A stretch of 64,000 nucleotides of DNA. It comes from Flavobacterium psychrophilum (GTDB lineage Bacteria; Bacteroidota; Bacteroidia; Flavobacteriales; Flavobacteriaceae). This document shows, piece by piece, positions 36,808-46,315 of the stretch. The position numbers were made by a program, and so were the translations under genes. The stretch's first letter is position 1. Each line of letters begins with the position of its first letter. The notes under the pieces were generated by a model, which saw only the letters and a list, made by a program, of their open reading frames with translations, was not told where the DNA came from and searched no databases. The DNA lies in NCBI GenBank assembly GCA_945872245.1, contig CAMBZB010000007.1, forward strand, positions 17,429 to 81,428, given 5' to 3'.

Positions 36808-37410
36808 ATGAAACTTAAAATAGCCTATTTCCTTTTTCTGGTTTTTGTCCTGTATTCGTGTAAAAACGAAACACAAAACCGTCAGGCCGAGAACCAAAAA
36901 AACTTCCAAAAAAAGGAAATCATTTTCGAGAACATCAATAAAGGCTGGGTTTTTAATGCCAATCCCCTCAACGCAACCTCACAAGCCAGTACCTTGTCAT
37001 GGAACGAGTGGCGTTTGTTTTTGGACGAATTAAATCAAAAACCCAAAAATACTATTGGCGCTTTCCAAAAAAAATCGACTGAACTTTCTAAGAAGGCGTC
37101 GGCATTAAATGAAAACATTCCTATTGCATTCAATACACCACCAATAAAAAGCAGAATAGCCGCCTTATTGTCCAAACTGAGAATGCTGGATTTATACCTC
37201 CATTTGGACAACATCCCAGATCAGAAAGCCCTTGTTTTTATTACTGAAATTAATACCGAATTAGTTTCTTTGCAAAACCAAATGGATAAGATTGTTCAAA
37301 AAAGTAAAATTCCTCTTGAAGAAGGAGAGTCCGATTTGATAAAAATGCTGGATACCACAAGAGCCATTCCAAACGAAAAAACCGACCCAAATCTTCCTCG
37401 AATTGAGTAA
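36808..37410 (+). CDS. small lipoprotein of unknown function upstream of mfd
   Basis: A 200-residue protein whose N-terminus (IAYFLFLVFVLYSCKNE) gives a lipobox Cys at 18. The rest is charged, alpha-helical and low in Cys, with no recognised domain. The last three codons overlap the mfd start by eight bases, so the two are translationally linked. A membrane lipoprotein and a DNA repair translocase have no obvious shared role; co-transcription may be all that links them. Confidence 0.75.
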   Translation: MKLKIAYFLFLVFVLYSCKNETQNRQAENQKNFQKKEIIFENINKGWVFNANPLNATSQASTLSWNEWRLFLDELNQKPKNTIGAFQKKSTELSKKASALNENIPIAFNTPPIKSRIAALLSKLRMLDLYLHLDNIPDQKALVFITEINTELVSLQNQMDKIVQKSKIPLEEGESDLIKMLDTTRAIPNEKTDPNLPRIE

Positions 37411-40400
37411 AACGACTTTATACACTATCTACGATAATTCGCCTAAAGTCAAGCAAATTGTCACTAGTTTACAAAAACCCGAACAAAAAATACATCTCAA
37501 CGGATTGATAGGGTCCTCACTTTCGTTTGTCGTGCAATCCCTTTTTAAAAAAACCGAAAAACCTTTTTTGCTTATCCTAAACGATAAAGAAGAAGCGGCT
37601 TATTATTTGAATGATTTGGAACAAATGATTGGCGAACAGGACGTGCTTTTTTATCCCGGTTCCTACCGTCGCCCGTACCAAATTGAAGATACCGATAATG
37701 CCAATGTTTTGCTTCGCGCCGAAGTGTTGAACCGAATTAATTCCCGCAAGCAACCCGCCATTATTGTCAGCTATCCCGAAGCACTTTTCGAAAAAGTGGT
37801 CACCCGAAAAGAGTTGGACAAAAACACCTTGAAAGTGGCTGTTGGCGACAAGGTTTCCATTGATTTTATTAATGAAGTGCTGTTTGAATACGAATTCAAA
37901 CGAGTCGATTTTATCACGGAACCCGGCGAATTTTCGGTTCGTGGCGGAATTGTCGACGTGTTCTCCTTTTCGAATGATAATCCGTACCGGATTGAGTTTT
38001 TTGGCAACGAAGTCGATAGCATCCGAAGTTTCGACGTGGAAACACAACTCTCTATCGAAAAGCAGCAAAAAATCACGATTATTCCAAATGTCGAGAACAA
38101 ATTCTTTCAGGAAAATCGGGAGAGTTTCTTGGAATACATCAACAATCAAACGGTACTATTTATCCAGAATACGGATTTGCTTTTCTCAAAATTGGATAAA
38201 CTTTTCGCAAAAGCCACCGAGATTTTCGAAAATCTGAATGCTACGGTAAACCATGTTGCACCCGAACAATTGTTTTTGAATCAAACCGAATTCATCAAGA
38301 AAAGTTTGGATTTTTCGCTTGTGGAATTGAGTTCAAAGCCCATTTATAAAACGAAAAGTTCTTTCGATTTTCATATCAAACCGCAACCTTCTTTCAACAA
38401 ACAATTCGATTTATTGCTGAATAATTTGAACGAGAACCATTTTAATGGCTATAAAAATTATTTGTTTTGTTCGAATGAAAACCAAGCCAAGCGATTTCAC
38501 GATATTTTTGAAACACTGGACGAAGCCAATTCTGAGAATATAAGAAAGCAATACAACACCATTGTGTTGCCGTTATATCAAGGATTTATCGACGAGGAAA
38601 ACCAAATTGCCTGTTATACCGATCACCAAATTTTTGAGCGGTATCACAAATTCAACATTAAAAGTTCTATTTCGAAGAAGCAAAATATTACATTAAAAGA
38701 ATTGACCACCTTGTCCGTTGGTGATTATGTAACTCATATCGATCACGGAATTGGCCGATTTGGTGGCTTGCAAAAAATTCAGGTTGAGGGCAAAACCCAA
38801 GAAGCCATAAAACTCGTTTATGCGGATAATGACATCGTTTATGTGAGCATTCATTCGCTGTACAAGATTTCGAAATACAATGGAAAAGATGGGACGCCGC
38901 CAAAAATTTATAAACTCGGTTCGAACGCTTGGAAGATTCTAAAACAAAAAACCAAGGCACGCGTCAAACATATTGCGTTCAATTTGATTCAATTGTACGC
39001 CAAAAGAAAACTGGAAAAAGGATTCCGTTTTGCGCCCGACAGCTATTTGCAAAATGAATTGGAAAGTTCCTTCATCTACGAAGATACGCCCGACCAAACC
39101 AAATCGACCGCCGAAGTCAAAGCTGATATGGAAAGCGACCGCCCGATGGATCGCTTGGTTTGTGGCGACGTGGGTTTCGGGAAAACCGAAGTCGCGATTC
39201 GTGCTGCTTTCAAAGCGGTTGACAACAGCAAACAAGTGGCAGTTTTGGTTCCCACGACGATTTTAGCGTACCAACATTACCGCACTTTCACTGAAAGGTT
39301 GAAGGAAATGCCAGTTTCTGTTGGGTATTTGAACCGTTTTAGAACCGCCAAACAAAAAGCCGAAACTCTTAAACAACTGGCCGAAGGTAAACTCGACATT
39401 GTCATTGGAACACATCAATTAGTCAACAAAAATGTCGTGTTCAAAGACCTTGGATTGTTGATAGTGGACGAGGAACAAAAATTTGGCGTCAACGTGAAAG
39501 ACAAACTCAAAACCATTGCTGCTAATGTTGATACCTTGACATTAACAGCAACGCCAATCCCGAGAACCTTACAGTTTTCATTGATGGCGGCACGCGATTT
39601 ATCCGTTATTACAACACCTCCGCCCAATCGGTATCCCATTGAAACGAACGTGGTTGGTTTTAGTGAAGAACTGATTCGGGATGCAATTTCGTATGAAATT
39701 CAGCGCAACGGACAGGTTTTCTTTGTCAACAATCGAATCGAAAACATCAAAGAAGTTGCCGGAATGATTCAGCGATTGGTTCCCGATGCGCGAGTGGGAA
39801 TCGGTCACGGCCAGATGGAAGGCAGCAAACTCGAGGAATTGATGTTGGCTTTTATGAACGGCGAATTTGATGTTTTAGTGGCCACCACCATTATCGAAAG
39901 CGGTTTGGACGTTCCCAATGCGAACACGATTTTCATCAATAATGCCAATAATTTTGGGCTTTCCGATTTACACCAAATGCGGGGTCGAGTGGGTCGTAGC
40001 AACAAGAAAGCGTTTTGTTATTTCATTTGTCCGCCTTATTCTGCAATGACGGATGATGCCCGAAAACGAATTCAGGCCTTGGAACAATTCTCTGAATTGG
40101 GAAGCGGTTTCAATATTGCGATGAAGGATTTGGAAATTCGAGGAGCTGGAGATTTATTGGGTGGCGAACAATCTGGTTTCATCAACGAAATTGGTTTTGA
40201 CACCTATCAAAAAATAATGAATGAAGCCATTGATGAATTGAAGGAAAACGAATTCAAGGATCTGTATGAAAACGAAGATAGCGGTGTGGAGAAAGAATAT
40301 GTAAAAGACCTGCAAATCGACACCGATTTTGAGTTGTTGTTTTCGGACGAATACATCAACAATGTTTCGGAGCGTTTGAGTTTGTATAACGAACTGGGCG

Positions 40401-40765
40401 CGGTGAAAAACGAAGAAGAATTGGTTGTTTTCCAGAATAAATTGATTGACCGTTTTGGTCCGATGCCACCACGAGCCAACGCGTTGATGAATAGCATTCG
40501 CATCAAATGGATTGCCACCCGAGTGGGAATCGAGAAATTAGTGATGAAAAAAGGCAAGATGATTGGCTATTTTGTGGCGGATCAAAACTCGGATTTTTAT
40601 ACCAGCAAACGTTTTCATCAAGTGATTCAGTTTGTCCAAAAAAACAGCGCTATTTGCGTAATGAAAGAAAAGCAAACGCCGTCGGGATTACGGCTTTTGT
40701 TGACTTTTGAGAATGTGAAAACGACAAGGAGAGCTTTGGAATTGATGGAGTTGTTGGGAAAATAA
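37403..40765 (+). CDS. mfd: transcription-repair coupling factor
   Basis: DNA translocase that removes stalled RNA polymerase and recruits UvrA. The 1120-residue protein has a UvrB-like N-terminal module (to about 300), a polymerase-interacting CarD-like domain around 440-500 (LSVGDYVTHIDHGIGRFGGL), and RecG-type motor domains. Walker A is GDVGFGKTE at 588-596, then DEEQKFGV and the motif LTLTATPIPRTLQ. A C-terminal TRCF domain follows. No ATG lies near the start. Initiation at TTG 37403 (SKTTLYTIYDN) fits the family and overlaps the preceding stop. Confidence 0.96.
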   Translation: MSKTTLYTIYDNSPKVKQIVTSLQKPEQKIHLNGLIGSSLSFVVQSLFKKTEKPFLLILNDKEEAAYYLNDLEQMIGEQDVLFYPGSYRRPYQIEDTDNANVLLRAEVLNRINSRKQPAIIVSYPEALFEKVVTRKELDKNTLKVAVGDKVSIDFINEVLFEYEFKRVDFITEPGEFSVRGGIVDVFSFSNDNPYRIEFFGNEVDSIRSFDVETQLSIEKQQKITIIPNVENKFFQENRESFLEYINNQTVLFIQNTDLLFSKLDKLFAKATEIFENLNATVNHVAPEQLFLNQTEFIKKSLDFSLVELSSKPIYKTKSSFDFHIKPQPSFNKQFDLLLNNLNENHFNGYKNYLFCSNENQAKRFHDIFETLDEANSENIRKQYNTIVLPLYQGFIDEENQIACYTDHQIFERYHKFNIKSSISKKQNITLKELTTLSVGDYVTHIDHGIGRFGGLQKIQVEGKTQEAIKLVYADNDIVYVSIHSLYKISKYNGKDGTPPKIYKLGSNAWKILKQKTKARVKHIAFNLIQLYAKRKLEKGFRFAPDSYLQNELESSFIYEDTPDQTKSTAEVKADMESDRPMDRLVCGDVGFGKTEVAIRAAFKAVDNSKQVAVLVPTTILAYQHYRTFTERLKEMPVSVGYLNRFRTAKQKAETLKQLAEGKLDIVIGTHQLVNKNVVFKDLGLLIVDEEQKFGVNVKDKLKTIAANVDTLTLTATPIPRTLQFSLMAARDLSVITTPPPNRYPIETNVVGFSEELIRDAISYEIQRNGQVFFVNNRIENIKEVAGMIQRLVPDARVGIGHGQMEGSKLEELMLAFMNGEFDVLVATTIIESGLDVPNANTIFINNANNFGLSDLHQMRGRVGRSNKKAFCYFICPPYSAMTDDARKRIQALEQFSELGSGFNIAMKDLEIRGAGDLLGGEQSGFINEIGFDTYQKIMNEAIDELKENEFKDLYENEDSGVEKEYVKDLQIDTDFELLFSDEYINNVSERLSLYNELGAVKNEEELVVFQNKLIDRFGPMPPRANALMNSIRIKWIATRVGIEKLVMKKGKMIGYFVADQNSDFYTSKRFHQVIQFVQKNSAICVMKEKQTPSGLRLLLTFENVKTTRRALELMELLGK

Positions 40766-40769
40766 TTTT

Positions 40770-40921
40770 TTAATCTAAAGCATCCATTGCATCTAAATCC
40801 TGGTTTATAGAATGATACTGTTTCAAGTTTTCAAAAACAGTTGACTCTGCCATAATTGCAACGTGGGATTTTCCGATGGCACCGCATCCACGAATTCTAT
40901 TTCCTTGTTCTATTTCCGTGG
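40770..40921 (-). pseudogene. unidentified C-terminal gene fragment
   Basis: The minus strand is open through STEIEQGNRIRGCGAIGKSH, then AIMAESTVFENLKQYHSI to a stop at 40772-40770. It is in a different frame from, and runs into, the DUF1972 fragment upstream. GCGAIGKSH recalls the N-terminal loop of Gfo/Idh oxidoreductases, but the match is too short to name. No start codon belongs to it, so it looks like a fusion scar. Confidence 0.4.
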
Positions 40922-41008
40922 ATTCCTCTTAAAAATATCCTTCTCAAATTGTTCAAAACCAGAATAATGATTTGGAATACCACGAGTTCCTAATATGGCT
41001 ATTTTCAT
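40910..41008 (-). pseudogene. N-terminal remnant of a DUF1972-type glycosyltransferase
   Basis: Begins ATG at 41008 and reads MKIAILGTRGIPNHYSGFEQ, the characteristic start of rhamnosyltransferase-like glycosyltransferases. After 32 residues it stops at 40912-40910. The remainder of a roughly 370-residue enzyme is missing. Confidence 0.8.
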
Positions 41009-41074
41009 TAAAATTCTATTGCAGTGTAATATTGTTTTTTATATAATTGCAAACATAACAAATAGATTTGAATT

Positions 41075-42172
41075 TTAATAGCTTTGAGAAATTGCTTTTT
41101 TAAATTGTTCCGCTGCGAATTGCCAAGTGAATTTGGTTTCCATTTGATTTCGTTTTTGGTCAATTTGAGTATCTTTTAAACCTATTTCTATTTTGTTTTT
41201 TAAATCGGTTAAATCTAACGGATTAAAAAGACAATCTCCAAAAAATTGAAAATCTGCCATAGCGGTTGTATTCGAACAAATAGTTGGTATTCTCGCCGCC
41301 AAGGACTCTAAAGGAGGAATCCCAAATCCTTCTGCAATTGATGGATAAATTGATAAAGCTGAACCACGAACGAGTAATATTAGATCTTGATAATTGACAT
41401 TGTTAAAGCTTAAAATAGTTGCTTTTATTTTATCAGGAAGTGAAGCATAATAGTGATTGTAAACTTTGTTTTCGATAGTCTTATCGCCTACAAAAACTAA
41501 CGAATATGTTTTATAACACTTGTTTTCAACAAATGCTTTTAGCAATCGGTCATGATTTTTTCTTGGTTCCCAGCGGCTAACATATAGGAAGTAATTCGTC
41601 GCATTAAACTTCTCCCTTACTTGTTTTTGGACTTCATTTTTATTATACTCTTCGTAATAAACCGAATCAATAGCATTAGACGTAATAGTTACTTTTTCTA
41701 TATCGAAATGCTTTTGTATTTGTTGTTTCGAATATTCGGAAACCGTCAATACCAAATCAGAACGTTTTGCGCTGGTCTTAAAAAGAAACTTATTCTTTAA
41801 TCTATAAGACAAAGGAAAATATTCCGGGAAATCTAAAAATAATACATCGTGAATGGTGACTATATATTTGCAGGCTTTTATAGGTGGGACGACATACTGA
41901 AAATGAGCATAATCTATTTTTTTTTTCTTTATAATTCTTGGAGCGTCAAACAATAATCGATAGAATTTGTTTTTGGCTTTATAACTCACGTATGTAAGAT
42001 TATCATGAACCCCAAATATGGTTTTGAGAAATGCTGTGTTATATGCTCCAAAAAAGAATTGAGTGTTTTTATCTTTTAAAAGCTCTGAATAAAGCCCTTT
42101 AAGATAAGTCGTGGTTCCTTGAAAATTTCCATCGAAGACATGGCAGTCTACAAAAATTTTTAATGTTTTCAT
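41075..42172 (-). CDS. glycosyltransferase, family 1 (GT4-like)
   Basis: Adds a sugar to a polysaccharide repeat unit on the inner face of the cytoplasmic membrane. The 365-residue GT-B protein has VSRWEPRKNHDRLLKAF and the C-terminal donor motif EGFGIPPLE. The start is ATG 42172 (KTLKIFVDCHVF), which overlaps the stop of the Wzy-like gene by four bases. A longer frame reaching 42292 lies wholly inside that gene. Donor and acceptor unknown. It is last in a four-gene minus-strand operon. Confidence 0.88.
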   Translation of the reverse strand: MKTLKIFVDCHVFDGNFQGTTTYLKGLYSELLKDKNTQFFFGAYNTAFLKTIFGVHDNLTYVSYKAKNKFYRLLFDAPRIIKKKKIDYAHFQYVVPPIKACKYIVTIHDVLFLDFPEYFPLSYRLKNKFLFKTSAKRSDLVLTVSEYSKQQIQKHFDIEKVTITSNAIDSVYYEEYNKNEVQKQVREKFNATNYFLYVSRWEPRKNHDRLLKAFVENKCYKTYSLVFVGDKTIENKVYNHYYASLPDKIKATILSFNNVNYQDLILLVRGSALSIYPSIAEGFGIPPLESLAARIPTICSNTTAMADFQFFGDCLFNPLDLTDLKNKIEIGLKDTQIDQKRNQMETKFTWQFAAEQFKKAISQSY

Positions 42173-43431
42173 ATCTGTTGTTCTATTGCTAAAGCCTTTT
42201 GTTGTTTTATTTGATATTCGATATAACAAAGGATGAATCCAATTATTACCGACTTGCTTTCTGTTTTTAAATACAATCCCAGCAAAACCCAATTGTCAAA
42301 AAACAAATAGATAGCCGTAGCAATCAAAATAAGATTTAACTGTTTGATATATTCATTGTCAGTCTTATTTTGTTTAAAAAGGATTCGCAAAAAATAGAGC
42401 ATAAAAAATAGTCCAATAAACCCCGATTTCAAAAATACTGTCATAAAAGCATTGTGAAGGATAGAGACTCTTGTTAAAACAGTACCGTCATTGGTGTAAA
42501 GTTTTTGTCCTAACGGAAGATCAGACCCCAATCCTTTGCCTCTCAACATTCCCCAAAATCCTTCATTTTTCATTGATCTGATAGTAATCATGTTTTCATA
42601 GGCACGATAATTATCATTAAAATCTTTCCAGTCGTCTTTGTCTACTTTTGATTTGAATGCTTCGATTGGGGCATTTTTGATTTTATAAAGCAACGCTTCT
42701 AGTCCTTTTCCGTTTCTAGTCAAATTCATGTTATAAATGACCGTGTAGCCAATTATCACAAAGGAGAAAAACGAAAACAGAATTAACATGCTTCTTTTAT
42801 TCAAAGTGAAATAGCCTTTTAAAACAATATAAAAAAGAACGGCTTGTATAAAATTGGCTCGAGATAAATAAAGAAAACTTGAAAATGCTAGAGTCACTAG
42901 CAATAACCAAAACCTTTCTCTAGAGAGCAATACATTGAATTTTTTGTGAAATATTACCAAAATTAATGAATACACCTCAAAGTCGCTGAAATAGCCCCCA
43001 TACGCTCTTAATTCATGAATGTTTATAACGCGATGTACAACTACAGTAAAAAAGATTATTCCTAAATGGATGACGGCGATAATAAACCCAACATATATTA
43101 TGGTTTCTATAACCTTCATTTTAGCATGCCTGCACAATTGATATCCGAGAAGCAAACCAAGAATAGGCTTTAGCAAATAAGTAATATCCCGAATAACTTC
43201 ATAAATGGTGTTATCATAAAAAAACCAGGCGATGAATGCCACAATCAAAATGGTTATATAAGAAACGATGTATTGAAAAATAGTTAATGAGTATTTTCTT
43301 TTTATGGTAACTATAATTATAGCAATCCAAACCAAAAAAGTCAACTCATAATTATTCAAATATGTTACGAGTATACATATTGCAAAAAGTATTTGATATA
43401 GAAAGTCTTTTGATATTTTGGTAGTACTCAT
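42169..43431 (-). CDS. O-antigen polymerase/ligase-like membrane protein
   Basis: A 420-residue protein with about ten to twelve transmembrane helices and a long periplasmic loop around residues 210-300 (RNGKGLEALLYKIKNAPIEA through RGKGLGSDLPLGQKLYTND). This is the layout of Wzy polymerases and WaaL ligases. Sequence in this family is too variable for a firm choice; the adjoining Wzx flippase favours polymerase. It is four bases after the flippase gene and overlaps the next glycosyltransferase by four. Confidence 0.8.
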   Translation of the reverse strand: MSTTKISKDFLYQILFAICILVTYLNNYELTFLVWIAIIIVTIKRKYSLTIFQYIVSYITILIVAFIAWFFYDNTIYEVIRDITYLLKPILGLLLGYQLCRHAKMKVIETIIYVGFIIAVIHLGIIFFTVVVHRVINIHELRAYGGYFSDFEVYSLILVIFHKKFNVLLSRERFWLLLVTLAFSSFLYLSRANFIQAVLFYIVLKGYFTLNKRSMLILFSFFSFVIIGYTVIYNMNLTRNGKGLEALLYKIKNAPIEAFKSKVDKDDWKDFNDNYRAYENMITIRSMKNEGFWGMLRGKGLGSDLPLGQKLYTNDGTVLTRVSILHNAFMTVFLKSGFIGLFFMLYFLRILFKQNKTDNEYIKQLNLILIATAIYLFFDNWVLLGLYLKTESKSVIIGFILCYIEYQIKQQKALAIEQQI

Positions 43432-43435
43432 TAAT

Positions 43436-44689
43436 TTAAACCGTTTTTCCCCGAAGCTGATTCATTATTATTTTAGAATACAAAACTATGATAAAAAACT
43501 CGATAACAATTATAGAAATGAAGGCTCCTTTTAACCCCATATTGTTGGTTAAAATAAAAAGGAGGATGAAGTTTAAAAGTGTTGCTATAACCGTAATTCT
43601 AATATAAATTTTATTCTCATTAAAGGCAAACATCAATTGGCGTAAAGGTTGAGATATTGATACTAATAATGGAACCAATAATCCAATTCTGAAATAAGTA
43701 GACATAAGTGGTATTCTTTCGCTGTCTATTTTAAAATAAGTCAAAATAAGCTCTGAAAAAACAAAAAACACAGCCATTACTGAAAATAAAAGAACAAAAT
43801 TAAGTCCGTTATATTGTTTCCAGACTTTAATTCCTTTATTGAAATTTAAATTCAATTCATAACAAACATTGGAATAAACGAAGTAGAAAAACATATTCAG
43901 ATACGTCTTGAAAATGGTCAAAATCTGATCAATTACTCTGAATTGTCCTGCCATAAAATCGCCTCCAATATAACTTATCATGATGATTGGAAAAAATTGA
44001 TAAATCGACAGGAAAAACTGTGATACACTAAAACTAAATTCGTCTTTTATAATATTTGTTGCGTCTTTTAATGAAAAGCCATTTAACGAAAATGAGTATT
44101 TATTTAGAAGCCATACTAGTGCTATTCCGTTGCCTATTATCGCACCAACACCAAAGAATAAATTAGCAAAAACGTAGTCTGTCTTTTCTTTTATAAACAG
44201 GATTACTAATAAAATATAGATAACTTTAGACGTAACGTTTATAACTGATATCCATTTGAAATTTTCAACGCCTTGAAAAAACCATTGCGGATTTATTAAT
44301 TGCCCTACAACAATTGTTAAGCTAAAAAAAAACAATGTTTTGTCTTTTGAAAAAAACGGAATCGTATAAATAAGTATGGAAATAATTGCAAATGTCAGTA
44401 ATAGCAGCAATAGTTTTGAAAGATAGATAGCCTTTAATCTGTTTTCCAAAACGGTAGTATTGTCTCTGTTGATTGAGATTTCTTTAACGCCATGGATATA
44501 CGAACCGTAATCAATTATGCTATTTAATATTAATGCAAACGAAAATCCAACGCCAACTCTTCCAAGTCCATCTTCTCCACATTTGTAAATGATAAAAGGC
44601 ATTACAAACAATGGACTAACCAAGTTTATAATTTGTCCTAAACCATAAATAAAAAAGTCAGTTATTTTATTTCTATTAAAAATACTCAT
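43436..44689 (-). CDS. polysaccharide flippase (Wzx-like)
   Basis: Moves lipid-linked repeat units across the inner membrane. The 417-residue MATE/Wzx-fold protein has about twelve transmembrane segments, starts with NKITDFFIYGLGQIINLVSP, and carries the conserved YGSYIHGVKEIS after the first helices. It begins 31 bases after the methyltransferase gene and sits directly before the Wzy-like gene, the usual Wzx/Wzy pairing. Confidence 0.86.
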   Translation of the reverse strand: MSIFNRNKITDFFIYGLGQIINLVSPLFVMPFIIYKCGEDGLGRVGVGFSFALILNSIIDYGSYIHGVKEISINRDNTTVLENRLKAIYLSKLLLLLLTFAIISILIYTIPFFSKDKTLFFFSLTIVVGQLINPQWFFQGVENFKWISVINVTSKVIYILLVILFIKEKTDYVFANLFFGVGAIIGNGIALVWLLNKYSFSLNGFSLKDATNIIKDEFSFSVSQFFLSIYQFFPIIMISYIGGDFMAGQFRVIDQILTIFKTYLNMFFYFVYSNVCYELNLNFNKGIKVWKQYNGLNFVLLFSVMAVFFVFSELILTYFKIDSERIPLMSTYFRIGLLVPLLVSISQPLRQLMFAFNENKIYIRITVIATLLNFILLFILTNNMGLKGAFISIIVIEFFIIVLYSKIIMNQLRGKTV

Positions 44690-44720
44690 TGCATTTTATC
44701 AAATATAAGGATGCAAGGTA

Positions 44721-45503
44721 TTACTTTTTGATATAAAAGCTGTTCATATCATCAAGCGATTTGGATTTTAGAAACGGATTAAAAACAAAATATCCAAAAT
44801 AAAGTAAGTGTTTGGCAAGACCAAATTTGAAGAAAAGGATGCCGAAGATACCAAATTTTTTCTTTTTCAGTATATGAACATTCATCGCATTGTAATAATT
44901 CATTCCGAACTTTTTGGCGATTTCTTTAAAGGCATCTTTGGAATAAAAAGAAACGTGTTGCCCATGTTCAGAAGCATAATACCACCAGTTTGCATGAACT
45001 AGTGCAGGATTTGAAATCAAATCGGTAGTGCAAATGATGGTATCTGTAAGCTTTACAATTTTTTCTATTTCTTCTAATGGATTTTCAAAGTGTTCAAAAC
45101 TTTCGAAAGTAGTTACCACATCGTATCTTTCATCTAAACTTCCGTTAAAACCACGGGCAATTTCATTTTTGGTATATAGATCGTGCCAGTAAAAGTCAAA
45201 ACCAATGTCGCGCATTTGACGGGTGAAAACGCCAAATCCTCCAGCATAGTCTAAAAATTTTCCTTTCATTTTAAAAAACAAGAACAATAATGATGTCGTA
45301 ATTTTTGACATTCTTTCACAGCGATACATCACGCCCGTATCAGAAAGATTCATAGAACTAATATAAGCTTCATCCAACCAATAAGGCTTTTCAGTCTGAC
45401 CAAAACCGCAGGTTTGACATTGAAAATAATCAACATCGTATTTATATAAAACTTTTGCGTTGAAAAGTTTTTTGGTTTGGTTTTGACAAATTTTGCATTC
45501 CAT
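44721..45503 (-). CDS. class I SAM-dependent methyltransferase with N-terminal zinc motif
   Basis: A 260-residue enzyme. Two CxxC pairs at the N-terminus (CKICQNQ, CQTCGFGQ) form a likely zinc knuckle of the kind found in sugar C-methyltransferases. The SAM-binding loop is KFLDYAGGFGVFTRQM, with VVTTFESFEHFENP after it. The position at the head of the Wzx-Wzy-glycosyltransferase operon suggests methylation of a glycan or nucleotide sugar. The substrate is not readable. Confidence 0.82.
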   Translation of the reverse strand: MECKICQNQTKKLFNAKVLYKYDVDYFQCQTCGFGQTEKPYWLDEAYISSMNLSDTGVMYRCERMSKITTSLLFLFFKMKGKFLDYAGGFGVFTRQMRDIGFDFYWHDLYTKNEIARGFNGSLDERYDVVTTFESFEHFENPLEEIEKIVKLTDTIICTTDLISNPALVHANWWYYASEHGQHVSFYSKDAFKEIAKKFGMNYYNAMNVHILKKKKFGIFGILFFKFGLAKHLLYFGYFVFNPFLKSKSLDDMNSFYIKK

Positions 45504-45560
45504 ATTACTTCTCTTCTATTTTGGTTTCCAAATATAGGAATTATCTAATTTGTTTCTAAA

Positions 45561-45604
45561 AAGAAAAAGCTTAAAAAGAAACCGATTTCTTTTTAAGCTT
45601 TTTC
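45561..45604. terminator. strong bidirectional hairpin terminator
   Basis: Arms AAAAAGCTTAAAAAGAAA and TTTCTTTTTAAGCTTTTT with a four-base loop, between the lipoprotein gene (stop at 45622) and the methyltransferase gene start. Confidence 0.8.
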
Positions 45605-45621
45605 AAATATTTATAAACTAT

Positions 45622-46167
45622 TTATTCGGCCAATTTCTTCAATACTGGTCCTAAGTTGGTTTCCTGCGGATACATTGATGGAATTTGCTTTAAGCCATCT
45701 TTAACTATAGCCTTAATCACTCCAGTTGTTGGATCAAAAGTACATTTCGATTCATCAGGTCGGAAAAGTAAACCTAATTCACTTCCGTAAATTTCTTTTT
45801 TCTTCCCTTTGTATTCACACACAACACTTTTTAAGATGATGTCTTCCTGTTCTTTTTTTATTCCCAAATCAAATCGCAACTGGGTTGGATAAGTATCTGC
45901 AGGTAAAACAAATACTACTTGTTGTTCGTTTGGATTTCCTTTTACGTGTTGCCAAACAACCTCATCCTTGAAATTTGTAGAACCATCTTGAGTGTACAAC
46001 AAACAGAAATCATCTTCGCTTTTGGCTATAACGTTTAAAGTAACCTTGAATTGGTTATTCGGAGTTTCAGCAACGGCTGCTTCTTTGTTGGTCTCTGCCT
46101 TATCATTTTTACAACTAAAAAGAGTTGATGCAACAACTAATACCAAGGCAATAATTCTTGTTTTCAT
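45622..46167 (-). CDS. small lipoprotein of unknown function
   Basis: A 181-residue lipoprotein: KTRIIALVLVVASTLFSCKN gives a lipobox Cys at 18. The rest is a single beta-rich domain (FKVTLNVIAKSEDDFCLLYT, YPTQLRFDLGIKKEQEDI) with no recognised family. The ATG at 46167 is preferred over one 45 bases upstream because a promoter -7 box lies in that extension. It is placed inside the polysaccharide region but terminated on its own, so a glycan role is only suggested by position. Confidence 0.72.
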   Translation of the reverse strand: MKTRIIALVLVVASTLFSCKNDKAETNKEAAVAETPNNQFKVTLNVIAKSEDDFCLLYTQDGSTNFKDEVVWQHVKGNPNEQQVVFVLPADTYPTQLRFDLGIKKEQEDIILKSVVCEYKGKKKEIYGSELGLLFRPDESKCTFDPTTGVIKAIVKDGLKQIPSMYPQETNLGPVLKKLAE

Positions 46168-46190
46168 AAGTTTCCTGAAATTTATTTTTG

Positions 46191-46221
46191 CAAACTTAAC
46201 AACTAATTTCATATTCTACAA
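46191..46221 (-). promoter_or_regulatory. predicted promoter of the lipoprotein gene at 45622
   Basis: On the minus strand a TTG -33 element (46221-46219), a 20-base spacer and a TAAGTTTG -7 box (46198-46191), 24 bases before the chosen start. Confidence 0.6.
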
Positions 46222-46315
46222 CTTTGGCTCTATTTTTAAAAAGTTTATCCCTAAAATGAAAGCATAAATTATTATGTTTGTAAATTATGGATTCAATAAT
46301 TTTATCCCTTTCGTT

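Larger units (their letters stand above)
40766..41074. other. 309-base region of gene remnants between mfd and the polysaccharide locus
   Basis: Holds a truncated DUF1972 glycosyltransferase (40910-41008) and a second open fragment (40770-40921), both on the minus strand. No intact gene. Confidence 0.6.

Noticed and set aside
37577..38149. 190-codon open frame on the minus strand within mfd
   Set aside because: It is antisense to a conserved part of Mfd and its protein has no recognisable motif. Codon shadow.
42173..42292. N-terminal extension of the glycosyltransferase at 41075
   Set aside because: The extra 40 residues are encoded wholly inside the Wzy-like gene. The ATGA overlap at 42169-42172 is the typical coupled start.
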